A model generated the notes under the pieces. It made no database searches, was not told where the DNA came from, and saw nothing but the letters and a program-made list of their open reading frames with translations. This document shows, piece after piece, positions 7,635 through 17,048 of a stretch of 64,000 nucleotides of DNA. The position numbers and the translations under genes are program-made. Position 1 is the first letter of the stretch; every line of letters begins with the position of its first letter. Source of the stretch: Streptomyces sp. SN-593. Lineage in GTDB: Bacteria > Actinomycetota > Actinomycetes > Streptomycetales > Streptomycetaceae. Location: assembly GCF_016756395.1 (NCBI RefSeq), contig NZ_AP018365.1:868001-932000 (forward strand). The letters run 5' to 3'.

Positions 7635-8756
7635 TCAGCGGACCAGTTCGCCCGTCGCGCCGCCGGCCTGGGCCGGCCCCGGCACCTGCGCGGCGCCCGC
7701 GGTGCCGCTCTTGCGCGCGGCCGCCCGGTGCGCGGGGTCCCTGACCTCGCCGACGAGCATCTCCAGCACGTCCTCCAGGGCGACCAGGCCGAGTACCCGG
7801 CCCTGCCCGTCGGTGACGGACGCGAGGTGGGTGGCGGCGCGGCGCATGGCGGTGAGCGCGTCGTCGAGCGGCAGGTCGGCGCGCAGCGTGGTCATCGGGC
7901 GCCAGAGCCGCTGCGGCACCGACTGGTCCGGGTCCTCCACGTCGAGGATGTCCTTGACGTGCAGGTAGCCCAGGTAGCCGGAGCCCGCGGTCGCGTCGGC
8001 GGCGACCGGGAAGCGGGAGTAGCCGGTCCGCACCGTCAGCGCCTCGATCTCGCGGGCGGTCGCCGCCGGGCCGAGCGTGACCAGCTCGTCGGGGGTGAGC
8101 AGGACCTCGGTGACGGTGCGGGTGCCCAGTTCCAGGGCGTCCTCCAGCCGTTCCTGCTCGTCGGAGTCGAGCAGCCCGGCCGCGCGGGCGTCCTCCACCA
8201 GCACGGTCAGCTCCGCGCGGGTGAAGACCGCGTCGACCTCGTCCTTCGGCTCGACGCGGAAGACCCGCAGGATCAGCCGGGCGCACGCGCCGAGCACCGC
8301 GGTCACCGGCCGGAACACCCGGGCGAAGCCGACCAGCCCCGGGGCGAGCCGCAGCGCGGCCTTCTCCGGGTCGGACATCGCCAGGTTCTTCGGCACCATC
8401 TCGCCGATCACCAGGTGCAGGAAGACCACGATCGCCAGCGCCAGCACGTATCCGACGGGGTGCACCAGGCCGTGCGGGACGTGGGCGGCGGAGAAGGCCG
8501 GCTCCAGCAGACGGGCGACGGTCGGTTCGGCGACCGCGCCGAGCGTCAGCGAGCAGACGGTGACCCCGAACTGCGCGGCGGCCATCATCTGGGGCAGGTG
8601 CTCCAGCCCGTACAGCACGGTACGGGCGGAGCGCTGCTCGGCCGCGTGCTGCTCGATCTGGCTGCGGCGCACGGAGACGAGCGCGAACTCGGCGGCGACG
8701 AAGAAGCCGTTGCCGAGCACGAGCAGGACCGCGAAGAGGAGTTGGAGGAGGCTCAT
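7635..8756 (-). CDS. CNNM/CorC-type membrane protein, second of a pair
   Basis: A 373-residue integral membrane protein of the hemolysin-like CNNM family, associated with Mg2+/Co2+ transport or resistance. A DUF21 domain with about four membrane segments fills residues 1-150 (GNGFFVAAEFALVSVRR; HLVIGEMVPKNLA is the family signature). A CBS pair follows (about 205-330; RFPVAADA, LVALEDVLEMLVGEV). The C-terminal CorC_HlyC domain present in its partner is absent; instead there is a short Ala/Gly-rich tail. The ATG overlaps the upstream gene's stop by one base (TGATG), so the two are translationally coupled. GTG at 8759 is an alternative start. Confidence 0.9.
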   Translation of the reverse strand: MSLLQLLFAVLLVLGNGFFVAAEFALVSVRRSQIEQHAAEQRSARTVLYGLEHLPQMMAAAQFGVTVCSLTLGAVAEPTVARLLEPAFSAAHVPHGLVHPVGYVLALAIVVFLHLVIGEMVPKNLAMSDPEKAALRLAPGLVGFARVFRPVTAVLGACARLILRVFRVEPKDEVDAVFTRAELTVLVEDARAAGLLDSDEQERLEDALELGTRTVTEVLLTPDELVTLGPAATAREIEALTVRTGYSRFPVAADATAGSGYLGYLHVKDILDVEDPDQSVPQRLWRPMTTLRADLPLDDALTAMRRAATHLASVTDGQGRVLGLVALEDVLEMLVGEVRDPAHRAAARKSGTAGAAQVPGPAQAGGATGELVR

Positions 8757-10162
8757 CACCGGTCACTCCCCTCGGGGCCCGCGACGGTCACCGCGGCCGG
8801 GCGGTGCCCGCCCCTGCCGTCCGTCCCGTCGCCGGGCACGGCGCCCGGGTCGTCCGGCGCGGTCGTCCGCACGATCCCGACGCGCTCGGCGCGGTGGTGG
8901 CCGACCTCCTCCACGCGCAGCAGCCAGCCGGGCAGCTCGGCGGTGTCGCCGACCTCGGGGATGCGGCCGAGCAGGTCGGCCACCAGCCCGGCGACGGTCT
9001 CGTAGGGGCCCTCGGGCGCGGCGAGGCCGATCCGGGCGAGGGTGTCGATCCGGCAGCCGCCGTCCGCGGTCCACGCGGGGCGCCCGTCCTCGGCCGGCGC
9101 CTGGGCGAGGTCGGGCAGGTCGACGCTGTCGTGCTCGTCGCGGACCTCGCCGACCAGCTCCTCGACGATGTCCTCCAGGGTGACCACGCCGGCGGTGCCG
9201 CCGTACTCGTCGACCACGACCGCGATCGGCTGCTGGTTGCGCAGCAGTTCCAGCAGGTGCTGGACCGGCAGCGTCTCGGGGACCAGCAGCGGGGCGACGG
9301 CGATCCGGGAGACCGGTGTGCGCCCGCGCACGGCGGCGGGAACCGCGAGCGCGTCCTTGAGGTGGACCATGCCGGTGGTGTCGTCCAGGCGCTCCCGGTA
9401 GACGGGGAACCGGGACAGGCCGGTGGCGCGGGTGAGGTTGAGGACGTCGGCGGCGGTCGCGGTGTCCTCCAGGGCGCTGACCCGGACCCGGGGCGTCATG
9501 ACGTTCTCCGCGGTGAGGTCGCCGAGCGACAGGGTGCGGACGAACAGGTCGGCGGTGTCCGGCTCCAGCGCGCCGGCGAGCGCGGAGTGCCGGGCCAGCG
9601 AGACCAGCTCGCCCGGGGTGCGGGCGGAGTCCAACTCGTCGGTGGGCTCCACGCCGAGCATCCGCACCAGGCGGTTCGCGGCGCGGTTGAGCAGTTCGAT
9701 CACCGGGCGGAAGGCGCGGGAGAAGGCGCGCTGCGGGCCGGCCACCACCCGCGCGACGGCCAGCGGACGCGAGACCGCCCAGTTCTTCGGTACGAGTTCG
9801 CCGATCACCATCTGCACGCCGGAGGCGACCATCATGCCGATCACCACGGCGACGCCGGGGGCGACGCCCTCCGGCAGGCCGGCGGCGTGCAGCGGGTCCT
9901 CCAGCAGGGCGCCGAGCGCGGGCTCGGCGAGCATGCCGACGACCAGCGAGGTGATGGTGATGCCGAGCTGGGTGCCCGAGAGCTGGAAGGAGAGCTTCCG
10001 CAGAGCGGCGACCACGCTGCGGGCCCTGCGGTCGCCTTCGGCCGCGGCCCGCTCGGCGGCGGGGCGCTCCACCGTGACCAGCCCGAACTCGGCGGCGACG
10101 AAGAAGCCGTTGGCCAGGATCAGGACGAAGGCCGCCGCGAGCGGCAGCAACGAGGTGCTCAT
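8756..10162 (-). CDS. CNNM/CorC-type membrane protein, first of a pair
   Basis: A 468-residue membrane protein with a DUF21 transmembrane domain (1 to about 175; NGFFVAAEFGLVTVER, MVIGELVPKNWAVSRPLA), a CBS pair (about 215-335; ENVMTPRV, VVVDEYGGTAGVVTLEDIVEELVGE), and a C-terminal CorC_HlyC domain (about 355-430). It is the complete version of the adjacent shorter paralogue, and the two may form a heteromer. It is annotated as hemolysin in many genomes, but current evidence for the family points to divalent cation handling. Stop and next start overlap by one base. Confidence 0.92.
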   Translation of the reverse strand: MSTSLLPLAAAFVLILANGFFVAAEFGLVTVERPAAERAAAEGDRRARSVVAALRKLSFQLSGTQLGITITSLVVGMLAEPALGALLEDPLHAAGLPEGVAPGVAVVIGMMVASGVQMVIGELVPKNWAVSRPLAVARVVAGPQRAFSRAFRPVIELLNRAANRLVRMLGVEPTDELDSARTPGELVSLARHSALAGALEPDTADLFVRTLSLGDLTAENVMTPRVRVSALEDTATAADVLNLTRATGLSRFPVYRERLDDTTGMVHLKDALAVPAAVRGRTPVSRIAVAPLLVPETLPVQHLLELLRNQQPIAVVVDEYGGTAGVVTLEDIVEELVGEVRDEHDSVDLPDLAQAPAEDGRPAWTADGGCRIDTLARIGLAAPEGPYETVAGLVADLLGRIPEVGDTAELPGWLLRVEEVGHHRAERVGIVRTTAPDDPGAVPGDGTDGRGGHRPAAVTVAGPEGSDR

Positions 10163-10376
10163 GAGGCCGCCGCCCCGCGTTTCCGGTCGTCTTTCCGGGC
10201 GGGAGGGGCGGCGCAGGTACTACCGGACGGTTCGTCCATCGGGGTGTGAGTGTCACTCCTCGGGTGGGCGCTGCGCGGGGCTGCGCCGGGGTGGGGTGCG
10301 CGCGGTGGGCGCGCTTGGGCATCCAGGGTAGTCACTGCGGGCCCGCCCGCGAAGTGACGGTGCCCACGAGGCGGCG

Positions 10377-10415
10377 AGCGCGTCCCGGCGGCGGCCGTTC
10401 ACGCGGGGACGCGCT
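10377..10415 (-). terminator. Hairpin terminator of the rib-his unit
   Basis: Arms AGCGCGTCCC (10377-10386) and GGGACGCGCT (10406-10415) are perfectly complementary and begin 3 nt after the TAG stop of the last gene. Confidence 0.75.
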
Positions 10416-10417
10416 GC

Positions 10418-10930
10418 CTAGAGGTGGCCGTCCTCGCGGGGAGGGGCCTCGCCCAGGGCCGCGACCAGCTCGCGCAGCCGGCGGGCGTCCCGCACCGCCT
10501 GCGCGCGGGCGATGCCGGGCTGGATGCCCATCACCGCCAGTGTGGTGCCGTCGGCGAGGTCGAGCCGGACCCAGGCGTCGCCGTGGCCGAGGTTGACCCC
10601 GAGCACCTCGGCCCAGGCCAGGCGCCGCCGCACCGTGAGGTTCACCACCGTGAGCCCGCCGGCGTCGGCGACGGCCTTCGGCCGGCTCAGCAGCGTCAGG
10701 CCCGCGCCGATCAGCACCGCCGTGACGACCACGGTGGCACGCTCGGCGGTACTCCAGGGCGAGGCGCCGTCACGGGGCATCAGCACGGCGACGGCGGTGA
10801 GCACCACCACGATCGCCACCGCGAGCGTGAGCAGCACGACGCGGGTGAGGACCGGCCGGAAGGTGACCGGCAGGTCGGACCGCGCGGCGGCGGCAGCGGG
10901 GTGCTCCGCCGGGCCGGCGGGCACCGTCAC
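10418..10930 (-). CDS. PH-like membrane protein at the end of the his unit
   Basis: A 170-residue protein with two predicted membrane segments (about 29-50 and 66-82) and a C-terminal bacterial PH-like domain (about 85-155; GLTVVNLTVRRRLAWAEV, LADGTTLAVMGIQ). The function is unknown; the family is common in actinomycetes. The GTG start overlaps the hisG stop by 4 nt (GTGA), so it is translationally coupled to hisG. A similar protein sits inside the pyr operon at 49430-50038. Confidence 0.85.
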   Translation of the reverse strand: MTVPAGPAEHPAAAAARSDLPVTFRPVLTRVVLLTLAVAIVVVLTAVAVLMPRDGASPWSTAERATVVVTAVLIGAGLTLLSRPKAVADAGGLTVVNLTVRRRLAWAEVLGVNLGHGDAWVRLDLADGTTLAVMGIQPGIARAQAVRDARRLRELVAALGEAPPREDGHL

Positions 10931-11775
10931 AGCCGGGCGGCGTGGATGCCGGTGGTCAGGATCGCGCGGGCGCCCAGGTCGTAGAGCTGGTCCATGATGA
11001 TCTGGGCCTCGGCGGTCGGGACCATCGCGCGGACCGCGACCCAGCCCTCGTGGTGCAGCGGGGAGACGGTCGGCGACTCCAGGCCGGGGGTGAGCGCGAC
11101 GGCCTTCTCGACCTGCTCGACGCGGATGTCGTAGTCCATCATGACGTACCGCCGGGCGACCAGGACGCCCTGCAGGCGGCGCAGGAACTTCCGCACCTCG
11201 ACGTCGTCGGCGTCGGCGCCGGTGCGGCGGATGACGACCGCCTCCGACTCCATGATCGGCTCGCCGAACGCCTCCAGCCCGGCGTTGCGCAGCGAGGTGC
11301 CGGTCTCCACCACGTCGGCGATGACCTGGGCGACGCCGAGTTGGATCGCGGTCTCCACGGCGCCGTCGAGGTGCACGACGGACGCGGACACGCCGCTGTC
11401 GGCCAGGTGCTTGCCGACCACGCCCTCGTAGGAGGTGGCGACGGTCAGTCCGGCCAGGTCGGCCACGCCGGTGGCGGTGCCGGGCGCGGCGGCGTACCGG
11501 AAGGTCGATCGCGCGAAGCCGAGTTGCAGGATCTCCTCGGCGCTCGCCCCGGAGTCCAGCAGCAGGTCGCGGCCGGTGATGCCGATGTCGAGCCGGCCGG
11601 AGCTGACGTAGATCGCGATGTCGCGCGGGCGCAGGTAGAAGAACTCGACGTCGTTGACGTTGTCGAAGAGGACGAGTTCCTTGGACTCCTTGCGCTGGCG
11701 GTACCCGGCCTCATGGAGCATGGCCGCCGCGGGTCCGGACAGTGCGCCCTTGTTCGGTACGGCGATGCGGAGCAT
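10927..11775 (-). CDS. hisG: ATP phosphoribosyltransferase
   Basis: First enzyme of histidine synthesis: ATP + PRPP to N1-(5-phosphoribosyl)-ATP. At 282 residues it is the long form. MLRIAVPNKGALSG starts the catalytic domain; the PRPP-binding region is near VVETGTSLRNAGLEA, and the C-terminal ACT-like regulatory domain (about 205-282) would bind histidine. ATG at 11775 is chosen over upstream in-frame codons because the conserved N-terminus starts there. It follows hisE by 134 nt, and its stop overlaps the next GTG. Confidence 0.96.
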   Translation of the reverse strand: MLRIAVPNKGALSGPAAAMLHEAGYRQRKESKELVLFDNVNDVEFFYLRPRDIAIYVSSGRLDIGITGRDLLLDSGASAEEILQLGFARSTFRYAAAPGTATGVADLAGLTVATSYEGVVGKHLADSGVSASVVHLDGAVETAIQLGVAQVIADVVETGTSLRNAGLEAFGEPIMESEAVVIRRTGADADDVEVRKFLRRLQGVLVARRYVMMDYDIRVEQVEKAVALTPGLESPTVSPLHHEGWVAVRAMVPTAEAQIIMDQLYDLGARAILTTGIHAARL

Positions 11776-11909
11776 GGGGTCGGGTTCCTTTTCCTCGTGG
11801 CGGTGCCGGGGTGCGGGTGCCGGGGTGCGGGTTGCCGGCGGCGGTGGCCCGGGCCGGCGGGGTGCGGTGGTGGAACGGAGGTGGTGCGGTGCGGTCGGTG
11901 GAGCCGCGG

Positions 11910-12182
11910 TCACAGATGGGCGTAGACGTCCTCCAGGGAGATCCCGCGCGCCACCATCATCACCTGGACGTGGTAGAGCAGTTGCGAGATCTCCTCGGCG
12001 GTCGCGTCCGGTCCTTCGTACTCGGCCGCCATCCACACCTCGGCGGCCTCCTCGACGACCTTCTTGCCGATCGCGTGGACGCCCTTCCCGACGAGTTCCG
12101 CGGTGCGGGAGGTGCTGGGGTCGCCGGTGGCGGCCTTCTGCCGGAGCTCGCTGAACAGCTCCTCGAATGTCTTGTCAGCCAT
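11910..12182 (-). CDS. hisE: Phosphoribosyl-ATP pyrophosphatase
   Basis: A 90-residue all-helical enzyme hydrolysing phosphoribosyl-ATP to phosphoribosyl-AMP, the second histidine step. The Mg-binding helix motif [18 protein letters not shown] and the following [14 protein letters not shown] are typical. It is a separate polypeptide, not fused to HisI. It begins 58 nt after the ribH stop with no visible terminator between, so it is likely read through from the rib operon. Confidence 0.96.
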   Translation of the reverse strand: MADKTFEELFSELRQKAATGDPSTSRTAELVGKGVHAIGKKVVEEAAEVWMAAEYEGPDATAEEISQLLYHVQVMMVARGISLEDVYAHL

Positions 12183-12240
12183 GGTGGTCCCTAGCGTACG
12201 GGGAAGTGGCCGGGGACCACCGCCACAGTTCGGATGCTGG

Positions 12241-12726
12241 TCACCGCCAGGGTTCGGACACCGAACGCAGGGTCGCCGCGGTGGCCACCGCCGCGGTCAC
12301 CGCTTCGTGGCCCTTGTCCTCGGCGGAGCCGGGCAGCCCGGCGCGGTCGAGTGCCTGCTCCTCGTCGTCGCAGGTGAGGATGCCGAAGCCGACCGGCACC
12401 CCGGTCTCCACGGCGACCTGGGTGAGTCCGTTGGTGACGCCCTGCGAGACGTACTCGAAGTGCGGGGTGCCACCGCGGATGATCACGCCGAGGGCGACGA
12501 TCGCGTCGTAGCCGCGGCCGGCCAGCACCTTGGCCACGACGGGGAGTTCGAAGCTGCCCGGCACCCGCAGCAGGGTCGGCTCCTCGATCCCGAGGTCGCG
12601 CAGCGCGCGGACCGCGCCGTCCACGAGGCCGTCCATCACCTGGGTGTGCCACTGCGCCGCGATGACGGCGACCCGCAGGTCCCCGCAGTTCTTCACGGTC
12701 AGTTCCGGGGCGCCCTTGCCGCTCAC
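12241..12726 (-). CDS. ribH: 6,7-dimethyl-8-ribityllumazine synthase
   Basis: Condenses 5-amino-6-ribitylaminouracil with dihydroxybutanone phosphate to lumazine. At 161 residues it is the usual size. Visible motifs are [39 protein letters not shown] (catalytic His region) and [11 protein letters not shown]. The GTG start ([10 protein letters not shown]) follows GAGGAG and overlaps the ribBA stop by 4 nt. It is the last rib gene before hisE. Confidence 0.97.
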   Translation of the reverse strand: MSGKGAPELTVKNCGDLRVAVIAAQWHTQVMDGLVDGAVRALRDLGIEEPTLLRVPGSFELPVVAKVLAGRGYDAIVALGVIIRGGTPHFEYVSQGVTNGLTQVAVETGVPVGFGILTCDDEEQALDRAGLPGSAEDKGHEAVTAAVATAATLRSVSEPWR

Positions 12727-14264
12727 GTGTCTCCTCTGGTCGTGCGTCGTTCGGTGCGGGGAATGTTGCCGGGAATGTTGCCGGGGGTGGTGCCGGGAAT
12801 GGTTCCGGGGGCGGCCGGGGCGGTGCCGGGCACCGTCGGGACGGTGCCGTCCAGCCACGGCAGTTCGTGGCCCATCCGGTCGCGCTTGGTGCGCAGGTAC
12901 CGGACGTTGTGCTCCCCGGCGGCGACCGGCATCGGCTCGCGGGAGAGCACGTCCAGGCCGTACCCGGCCAGCGCCACGGACTTCGCCGGGTTGTTCGTCA
13001 TCAACCGCAGCGAGCGCACCCCGAGGTCGGTGAGCATGTGCGCGGCGGCGGCGTAGTCACGCGCGTCGGCGGGCAGGCCCAGTTCGAGGTTGGCGTCGAG
13101 GGTGTCCCGACCGCGCTCCTGGAGCTCGTAGGCGCGCAGCTTCGGCATCAGGCCGATGCCGCGGCCCTCGTGGCCGCGCAGGTAGAGCACGACACCGCGC
13201 CCGGCGGCCGCGATCTCGCGCAGCGCGGTCTGAAGCTGCGGTCCGCAGTCGCAGCGCAGCGAGCCGAAGACGTCGCCGGTCAGGCACTCGGAGTGCACCC
13301 GGACCAGCACGTCGGTGCCGTCGCCGAGGTCGCCGGCGACCAGCGCGACGTGCTCGGCTCCGTCGGCGGTGCCGCGGTAGCCGTACGCGCGGAACTCGCC
13401 GTGGGCGGTCGGCAGCCGGGTGCTGGCCTCGCGGCGCACCCCGCCCGGCGCGACCGGTTCGGCCGGCGCGGCGCGCCCGCCCGGCGCGACCTTCGCGGTC
13501 GGCTCCACCGCCGCGGCCCGCTCGGACCGTTCGGACGGCACGGACCGTTCGGACGGCGCCGAGTCGGCCGCGCGCCGGTAGGCGATCAGCGCCTCGATGG
13601 AGATGATCGCCAGGCCGTGCTTGCGGGCGAACGGCACCAGCTCCGGGAGCCGGGCCATGGTGCCGTCCTCCTGGGCGATCTCCACGATCGCCGCCGCCGG
13701 CCGCAGTCCGGCCAGCCGCGCGAGGTCCACCCCCGCCTCGGTGTGGCCGGCGCGCACCAGCACCCCGCCGGGGCGGGCCGCGAGCGGGAAGACGTGGCCG
13801 GGCCGGACGAAGTCGCCGGCCCGCGCGGCCGGGTCGGCCAGCAGCCGGATGGTGGCGGCGCGGTCGGCGGCGGAGATCCCGGTGGTCACGCCGTGCGCCC
13901 CGCTCGCGTCCACGGACACGGTGAACGCGGTGCGCATCGACTCGGTGTTGGACTCCACCATCTGCGGCAGTTCGAGCCGGTCCAGCTCCGGGGCCTCCAT
14001 CGGCACGCAGATCAGCCCGCGGCACTCGTTCATCATGAAGGCGACGATCTGCGGGGTGATCCGCTCGGCGGCCACGACGAGGTCGCCCTCGTTCTCCCGG
14101 TCCTCGTCGTCGACGACCACGACGGGGCGGCCCGCGGCGATGTCGGCGACGGCCCGCTCCACCGGGTCGAGGGTGAGGCCGTCGGGCCGTCCGGTGCCGG
14201 GGTCCTCGACCCGGTCCTGCCCGTGGTCGCGCCGGCAGTCGTGGGGTGCGGTCATGGCCGTCAT
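12723..14264 (-). CDS. ribBA: Bifunctional DHBP synthase / GTP cyclohydrolase II
   Basis: Supplies both riboflavin precursors: dihydroxybutanone phosphate from ribulose 5-phosphate (N-terminal RibB) and the pyrimidine from GTP (C-terminal RibA). RibB motifs are [12 protein letters not shown] and [14 protein letters not shown]. RibA keeps its zinc cysteines in [15 protein letters not shown] and the GHEGRGIGL loop. At 513 residues it is longer than usual. The extra length is a Ser/Ala/Pro-rich linker of about 50 residues between the domains ([12 protein letters not shown] and following) and a C-terminal PGT/PGN repeat tail. ATG at 14264 follows AAGGAG and overlaps the ribM stop (ATGA). The open frame upstream is out of frame with ribM and is not part of the gene. 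Confidence 0.95.
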   Translation of the reverse strand: MTAMTAPHDCRRDHGQDRVEDPGTGRPDGLTLDPVERAVADIAAGRPVVVVDDEDRENEGDLVVAAERITPQIVAFMMNECRGLICVPMEAPELDRLELPQMVESNTESMRTAFTVSVDASGAHGVTTGISAADRAATIRLLADPAARAGDFVRPGHVFPLAARPGGVLVRAGHTEAGVDLARLAGLRPAAAIVEIAQEDGTMARLPELVPFARKHGLAIISIEALIAYRRAADSAPSERSVPSERSERAAAVEPTAKVAPGGRAAPAEPVAPGGVRREASTRLPTAHGEFRAYGYRGTADGAEHVALVAGDLGDGTDVLVRVHSECLTGDVFGSLRCDCGPQLQTALREIAAAGRGVVLYLRGHEGRGIGLMPKLRAYELQERGRDTLDANLELGLPADARDYAAAAHMLTDLGVRSLRLMTNNPAKSVALAGYGLDVLSREPMPVAAGEHNVRYLRTKRDRMGHELPWLDGTVPTVPGTAPAAPGTIPGTTPGNIPGNIPRTERRTTRGDT

Positions 14265-14944
14265 GCCCTCGCTCCTTCCACGGTGGTGACGGGCTGCCGC
14301 GGCTGCGGTCCGCCCCGTTCGCCGGTGGTCCGGCGTGTCTGCTGCCACCAGGCGTACATCCCGGCGATCACCAGGACGAAGTAGATGATGTAGACCAGGC
14401 CGGAGAACGGCAGCCCGCTGTGGAAGTTCAGCGGCACGCCGACCACGTCGACGGCCAGCCACGCGAACCAGAACTCGACCCAGCCGCGGGCCTGCGCGTA
14501 CATCGCGGCGAGGGTGCCGACGAAGATGTAGGCGTCCGGCCACGGGTTCCACGACAGCTTCGGGAAGGCGAGGAAGAGCGAGGCGACCGCCACGGTGCCC
14601 AGCCCGGTGGCGACCACCAGCACGGCCCGCTCGCGCCAGGTGGCGAAGCGGATGGCCAGCCGGCCGGAGCCGCCGCCGCTGCCGCGCCGCCACTGGTACC
14701 AGCCCCACACGGCGACGGTGATCACCACGAGCTGCTTGCCGACCCCGCCGCCGAGGTGCGCGCCCCAGAACGCGGCCACCAGCACCACGCCCGACAGCAG
14801 TTGGACCGGCCAGGTCAGCATCGCCCGCCGCCAGCCGAGCGCGAGCGCGGCCAGGCCCAGCAGGTTGCCGATCATGTCGGACCACACCACGTGCTGGTCG
14901 AAGGCGGTGAACGCCTCGCTGTTCAGCCAGTGCACGACGCTCAC
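14261..14944 (-). CDS. ribM: PnuC-family transporter, probable riboflavin importer RibM
   Basis: A 227-residue membrane protein with about seven helices and the PnuC-family aromatic signature ([45 protein letters not shown]). PnuC proteins carry nicotinamide riboside or NMN, but the position between riboflavin synthase and ribBA under an FMN riboswitch is that of RibM, the facilitated riboflavin transporter of Streptomyces davawensis and corynebacteria. Riboflavin uptake is inferred from context. The GTG overlaps the ribE stop (GTGA); the stop overlaps the ribBA ATG. Confidence 0.9.
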   Translation of the reverse strand: MSVVHWLNSEAFTAFDQHVVWSDMIGNLLGLAALALGWRRAMLTWPVQLLSGVVLVAAFWGAHLGGGVGKQLVVITVAVWGWYQWRRGSGGGSGRLAIRFATWRERAVLVVATGLGTVAVASLFLAFPKLSWNPWPDAYIFVGTLAAMYAQARGWVEFWFAWLAVDVVGVPLNFHSGLPFSGLVYIIYFVLVIAGMYAWWQQTRRTTGERGGPQPRQPVTTVEGARA

Positions 14945-15633
14945 CGCCCGGCCTCCGCCCGCGGCGCGCCGGCGCCGGTTTCCGCGACCGGGGCGGTGCC
15001 CGCGGCCGGGGTGCTGCCCGCGGCCGCGACGCGAGCGGGGACGGCGCCCTCGCCGAGCATCCGCTCGACGTACTTGGCGATGACGTCCACTTCGAGGTTC
15101 ACCGGGTCGCCGGGCTGCTTGATGCCCAGCGTGGTCAGCGCGAGCGTGGTCGGGATGAGGCTGACGGTGAAGGAGTCCGGTCCGGCGTCGACCACGGTCA
15201 GGCTGATGCCGTCCACGGTGATGGAGCCCTTCTCGACCACGTAGCGGGCGAGTTCGGCCGGCAGCGCGACCTTGACGATCTCCCAGTGCTCGCCCGGCAC
15301 GCGCTCCAGCACCGTGCCGGTGCCGTCCACGTGCCCCTGCACCAGGTGGCCGCCGAGCCGGCTGCCGAGCGCCATCGGCCGCTCCAGGTTGACCCGGGAG
15401 CCGGGCGCGAGCGCGCCGAGGGACGAGCGCCGCAGCGTCTCGGCCATCACGTCGGCGGTGAAGGCGCCGTCGGGCAGGTCCACCACGGTCAGGCAGACCC
15501 CGTTGACGGCGATGGAGTCGCCGTGTTTCGCGCCTTCGGTGACGACTGGGCCGCTCACGGTGAAGCGGGAGGCGTCGCCCAGATCCTCGACGGCGGTGAT
15601 CTCGCCCAGCTCTTCCACGATTCCGGTGAACAC
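14941..15633 (-). CDS. ribE: Riboflavin synthase alpha chain
   Basis: Dismutates two 6,7-dimethyl-8-ribityllumazine molecules to riboflavin plus the pyrimidine. Two lumazine-binding repeats are seen: repeat 1 from [11 protein letters not shown] with [11 protein letters not shown], and repeat 2 from [11 protein letters not shown] with [11 protein letters not shown]. At 230 residues it has an Ala/Gly/Pro-rich tail of about 25 residues beyond the usual end. The GTG start follows CAGGAGA, with one base between it and the ribD stop. Some nomenclatures call this gene ribC. Confidence 0.96.
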   Translation of the reverse strand: MFTGIVEELGEITAVEDLGDASRFTVSGPVVTEGAKHGDSIAVNGVCLTVVDLPDGAFTADVMAETLRRSSLGALAPGSRVNLERPMALGSRLGGHLVQGHVDGTGTVLERVPGEHWEIVKVALPAELARYVVEKGSITVDGISLTVVDAGPDSFTVSLIPTTLALTTLGIKQPGDPVNLEVDVIAKYVERMLGEGAVPARVAAAGSTPAAGTAPVAETGAGAPRAEAGR

Positions 15634-15634
15634 G

Positions 15635-16780
15635 TCAGCTCTCCTGGGGTGCGGTGGGGACGTCGGCGGGGGCGGCGGCGCTGACGACGGCGGCAGCGGC
15701 GGCGACGGGGACGGCGGTGAGGCGCAGGTCGGGTCCGAGGCGGTCGACGCCGGTCACGTCGAGCCGCAACGCCTGCGCGATGGTGCTGATTCCCCCGCCG
15801 TCGAGCGCGGCGGGGCCGGCGCCGAGCAGCGCCGGGGCGAGGTACGCGGTGACGGCGTCGACGTATCCGGCGGCCACGAACGCGCCGGCGAGCGTCGGCC
15901 CGCCTTCGAGCAGCACCGCGCGGACCCCGCGGGCGAGCAGTTCGGCGAGCAGCGCGGCCACGTCGATGCCGCGGCCCTGCGGCGCGTACGGCAGCCGGAC
16001 GACGTCCACGCCGGCGAGGTGGGCGGTGTCCGCGTCCTCGCCGACGGCGATCAGGGTGGGCGCGGCGTCGTCCAGCACCCGGGCGCCCGCGGTCGTACGG
16101 GCCCGGGTGTCGACGACCACCCGCAGCGGCTGGGTGACGCCGTCGATGCCGCGCACGGCCAGGTGCGGGTCGTCCGCGAGCAGGGTGCCCGAGCCGACCA
16201 CGACGGCGTCGGCCTCGGCGCGCAGCCGGTGCACGTCGGCGCGGGCCTCGGACGAGGTGATCCACCGGCTGGAGCCGTCGGCGGCGGCGATCCGGCCGTC
16301 GAGGGTCGCGGCGTACTTCCAGCGGACGTGCGGCCGGCCCCTGCGCACCGAGGTGAGCCAGGCGGTGTTGACCGCCGCGGCCTCGTCGGCGAGCAGGCCG
16401 CCCGCCACGTCGAGGCCGGCGTCGCGCAGGGTCCGCGCGCCGCCGGACGCGACCGGGCTGGGGTCGGCCACCGCGTACACGACGCGGGCCACGCCCGCCT
16501 CGATCAGCGCCTGGGCGCAGGGACCGGTACGGCCGGTGTGGTTGCAGGGTTCCAGGGTGACCAGCGCGGTCCCGCCGCGGGCCCGCTCGCCGGCCGCGAG
16601 GAGCGCGTGCACCTCGGCGTGCGGTCCCCCGGCGCGCTGGTGCCAGCCCTCGCCGGCGACCCGCCCGGCCGCGTCGAGGATCACGCAGCCGACCACGGGG
16701 TTCGGCGCGGTCGCGCCGAGAGCGCGGGCGGACAGCGCGACGGCGCGACGCATCGCGTCGGCTTCTGCACTGGTGGCCAC
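15635..16780 (-). CDS. ribD: Bifunctional pyrimidine deaminase/reductase
   Basis: Second and third steps of the pyrimidine branch of riboflavin synthesis. The N-terminal cytidine-deaminase-like domain has zinc ligands in PHAEVHAL and [11 protein letters not shown]; the C-terminal reductase domain (about 150-370) binds NADPH ([24 protein letters not shown]). GTG at 16780 ([12 protein letters not shown]) is chosen because GGAGG lies 5-6 nt upstream; ATG at 16798 is in frame but would place that ribosome binding site inside the gene. It is the first gene of the rib operon, 150 nt after the FMN riboswitch. Confidence 0.95.
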   Translation of the reverse strand: MATSAEADAMRRAVALSARALGATAPNPVVGCVILDAAGRVAGEGWHQRAGGPHAEVHALLAAGERARGGTALVTLEPCNHTGRTGPCAQALIEAGVARVVYAVADPSPVASGGARTLRDAGLDVAGGLLADEAAAVNTAWLTSVRRGRPHVRWKYAATLDGRIAAADGSSRWITSSEARADVHRLRAEADAVVVGSGTLLADDPHLAVRGIDGVTQPLRVVVDTRARTTAGARVLDDAAPTLIAVGEDADTAHLAGVDVVRLPYAPQGRGIDVAALLAELLARGVRAVLLEGGPTLAGAFVAAGYVDAVTAYLAPALLGAGPAALDGGGISTIAQALRLDVTGVDRLGPDLRLTAVPVAAAAAVVSAAAPADVPTAPQES

Positions 16781-16930
16781 CGGGTCCTCCTGCCTCATCA
16801 GGCACGGACTCCGGGGCGAGGGAACTGACGGGCTCCCACTCGACGGACCGACCGGTCCCGCACGCGCCGGTCCGCGCCTGCGCACGGACCCGCCCCTACG
16901 GCGGCCTTCCCGAGTGAACGCCCGCCGCGC

Positions 16931-17048
16931 ACTGCCTCCCATCCGGACTTTCACCGTCGGTCCAGGAGTTTCACCTGGTCAACCGACCGCTGGCTGCGGC
17001 CGGGTCGCGGACTGTAACCGCCGGTTCGGAATTGCACCGACCCCGGAG
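16931..17048 (-). promoter_or_regulatory. FMN riboswitch (RFN element)
   Basis: Read on the minus strand, the conserved RFN blocks appear in order: GGGGTCGGTG, AATTCCGAACCGGCGGTTAC, AGTCCGCGACC, GGTTGACCAGGTGAAACTCC, TGGACCGACGGTGAAAGTCC and GGATGGGAGG. The outer P1 stem closes between the first and last block. About 150 nt of GC-rich expression platform with possible hairpins separate it from ribD. FMN binding would shut off ribD-E-M-BA-H. Confidence 0.97.

Noticed and set aside
16781..16954. In-frame N-terminal extension of ribD across the leader
   Set aside because: It begins inside the FMN riboswitch, is Arg/Gly-rich without ribosome binding site, and a GGAGG precedes the internal GTG at 16780.
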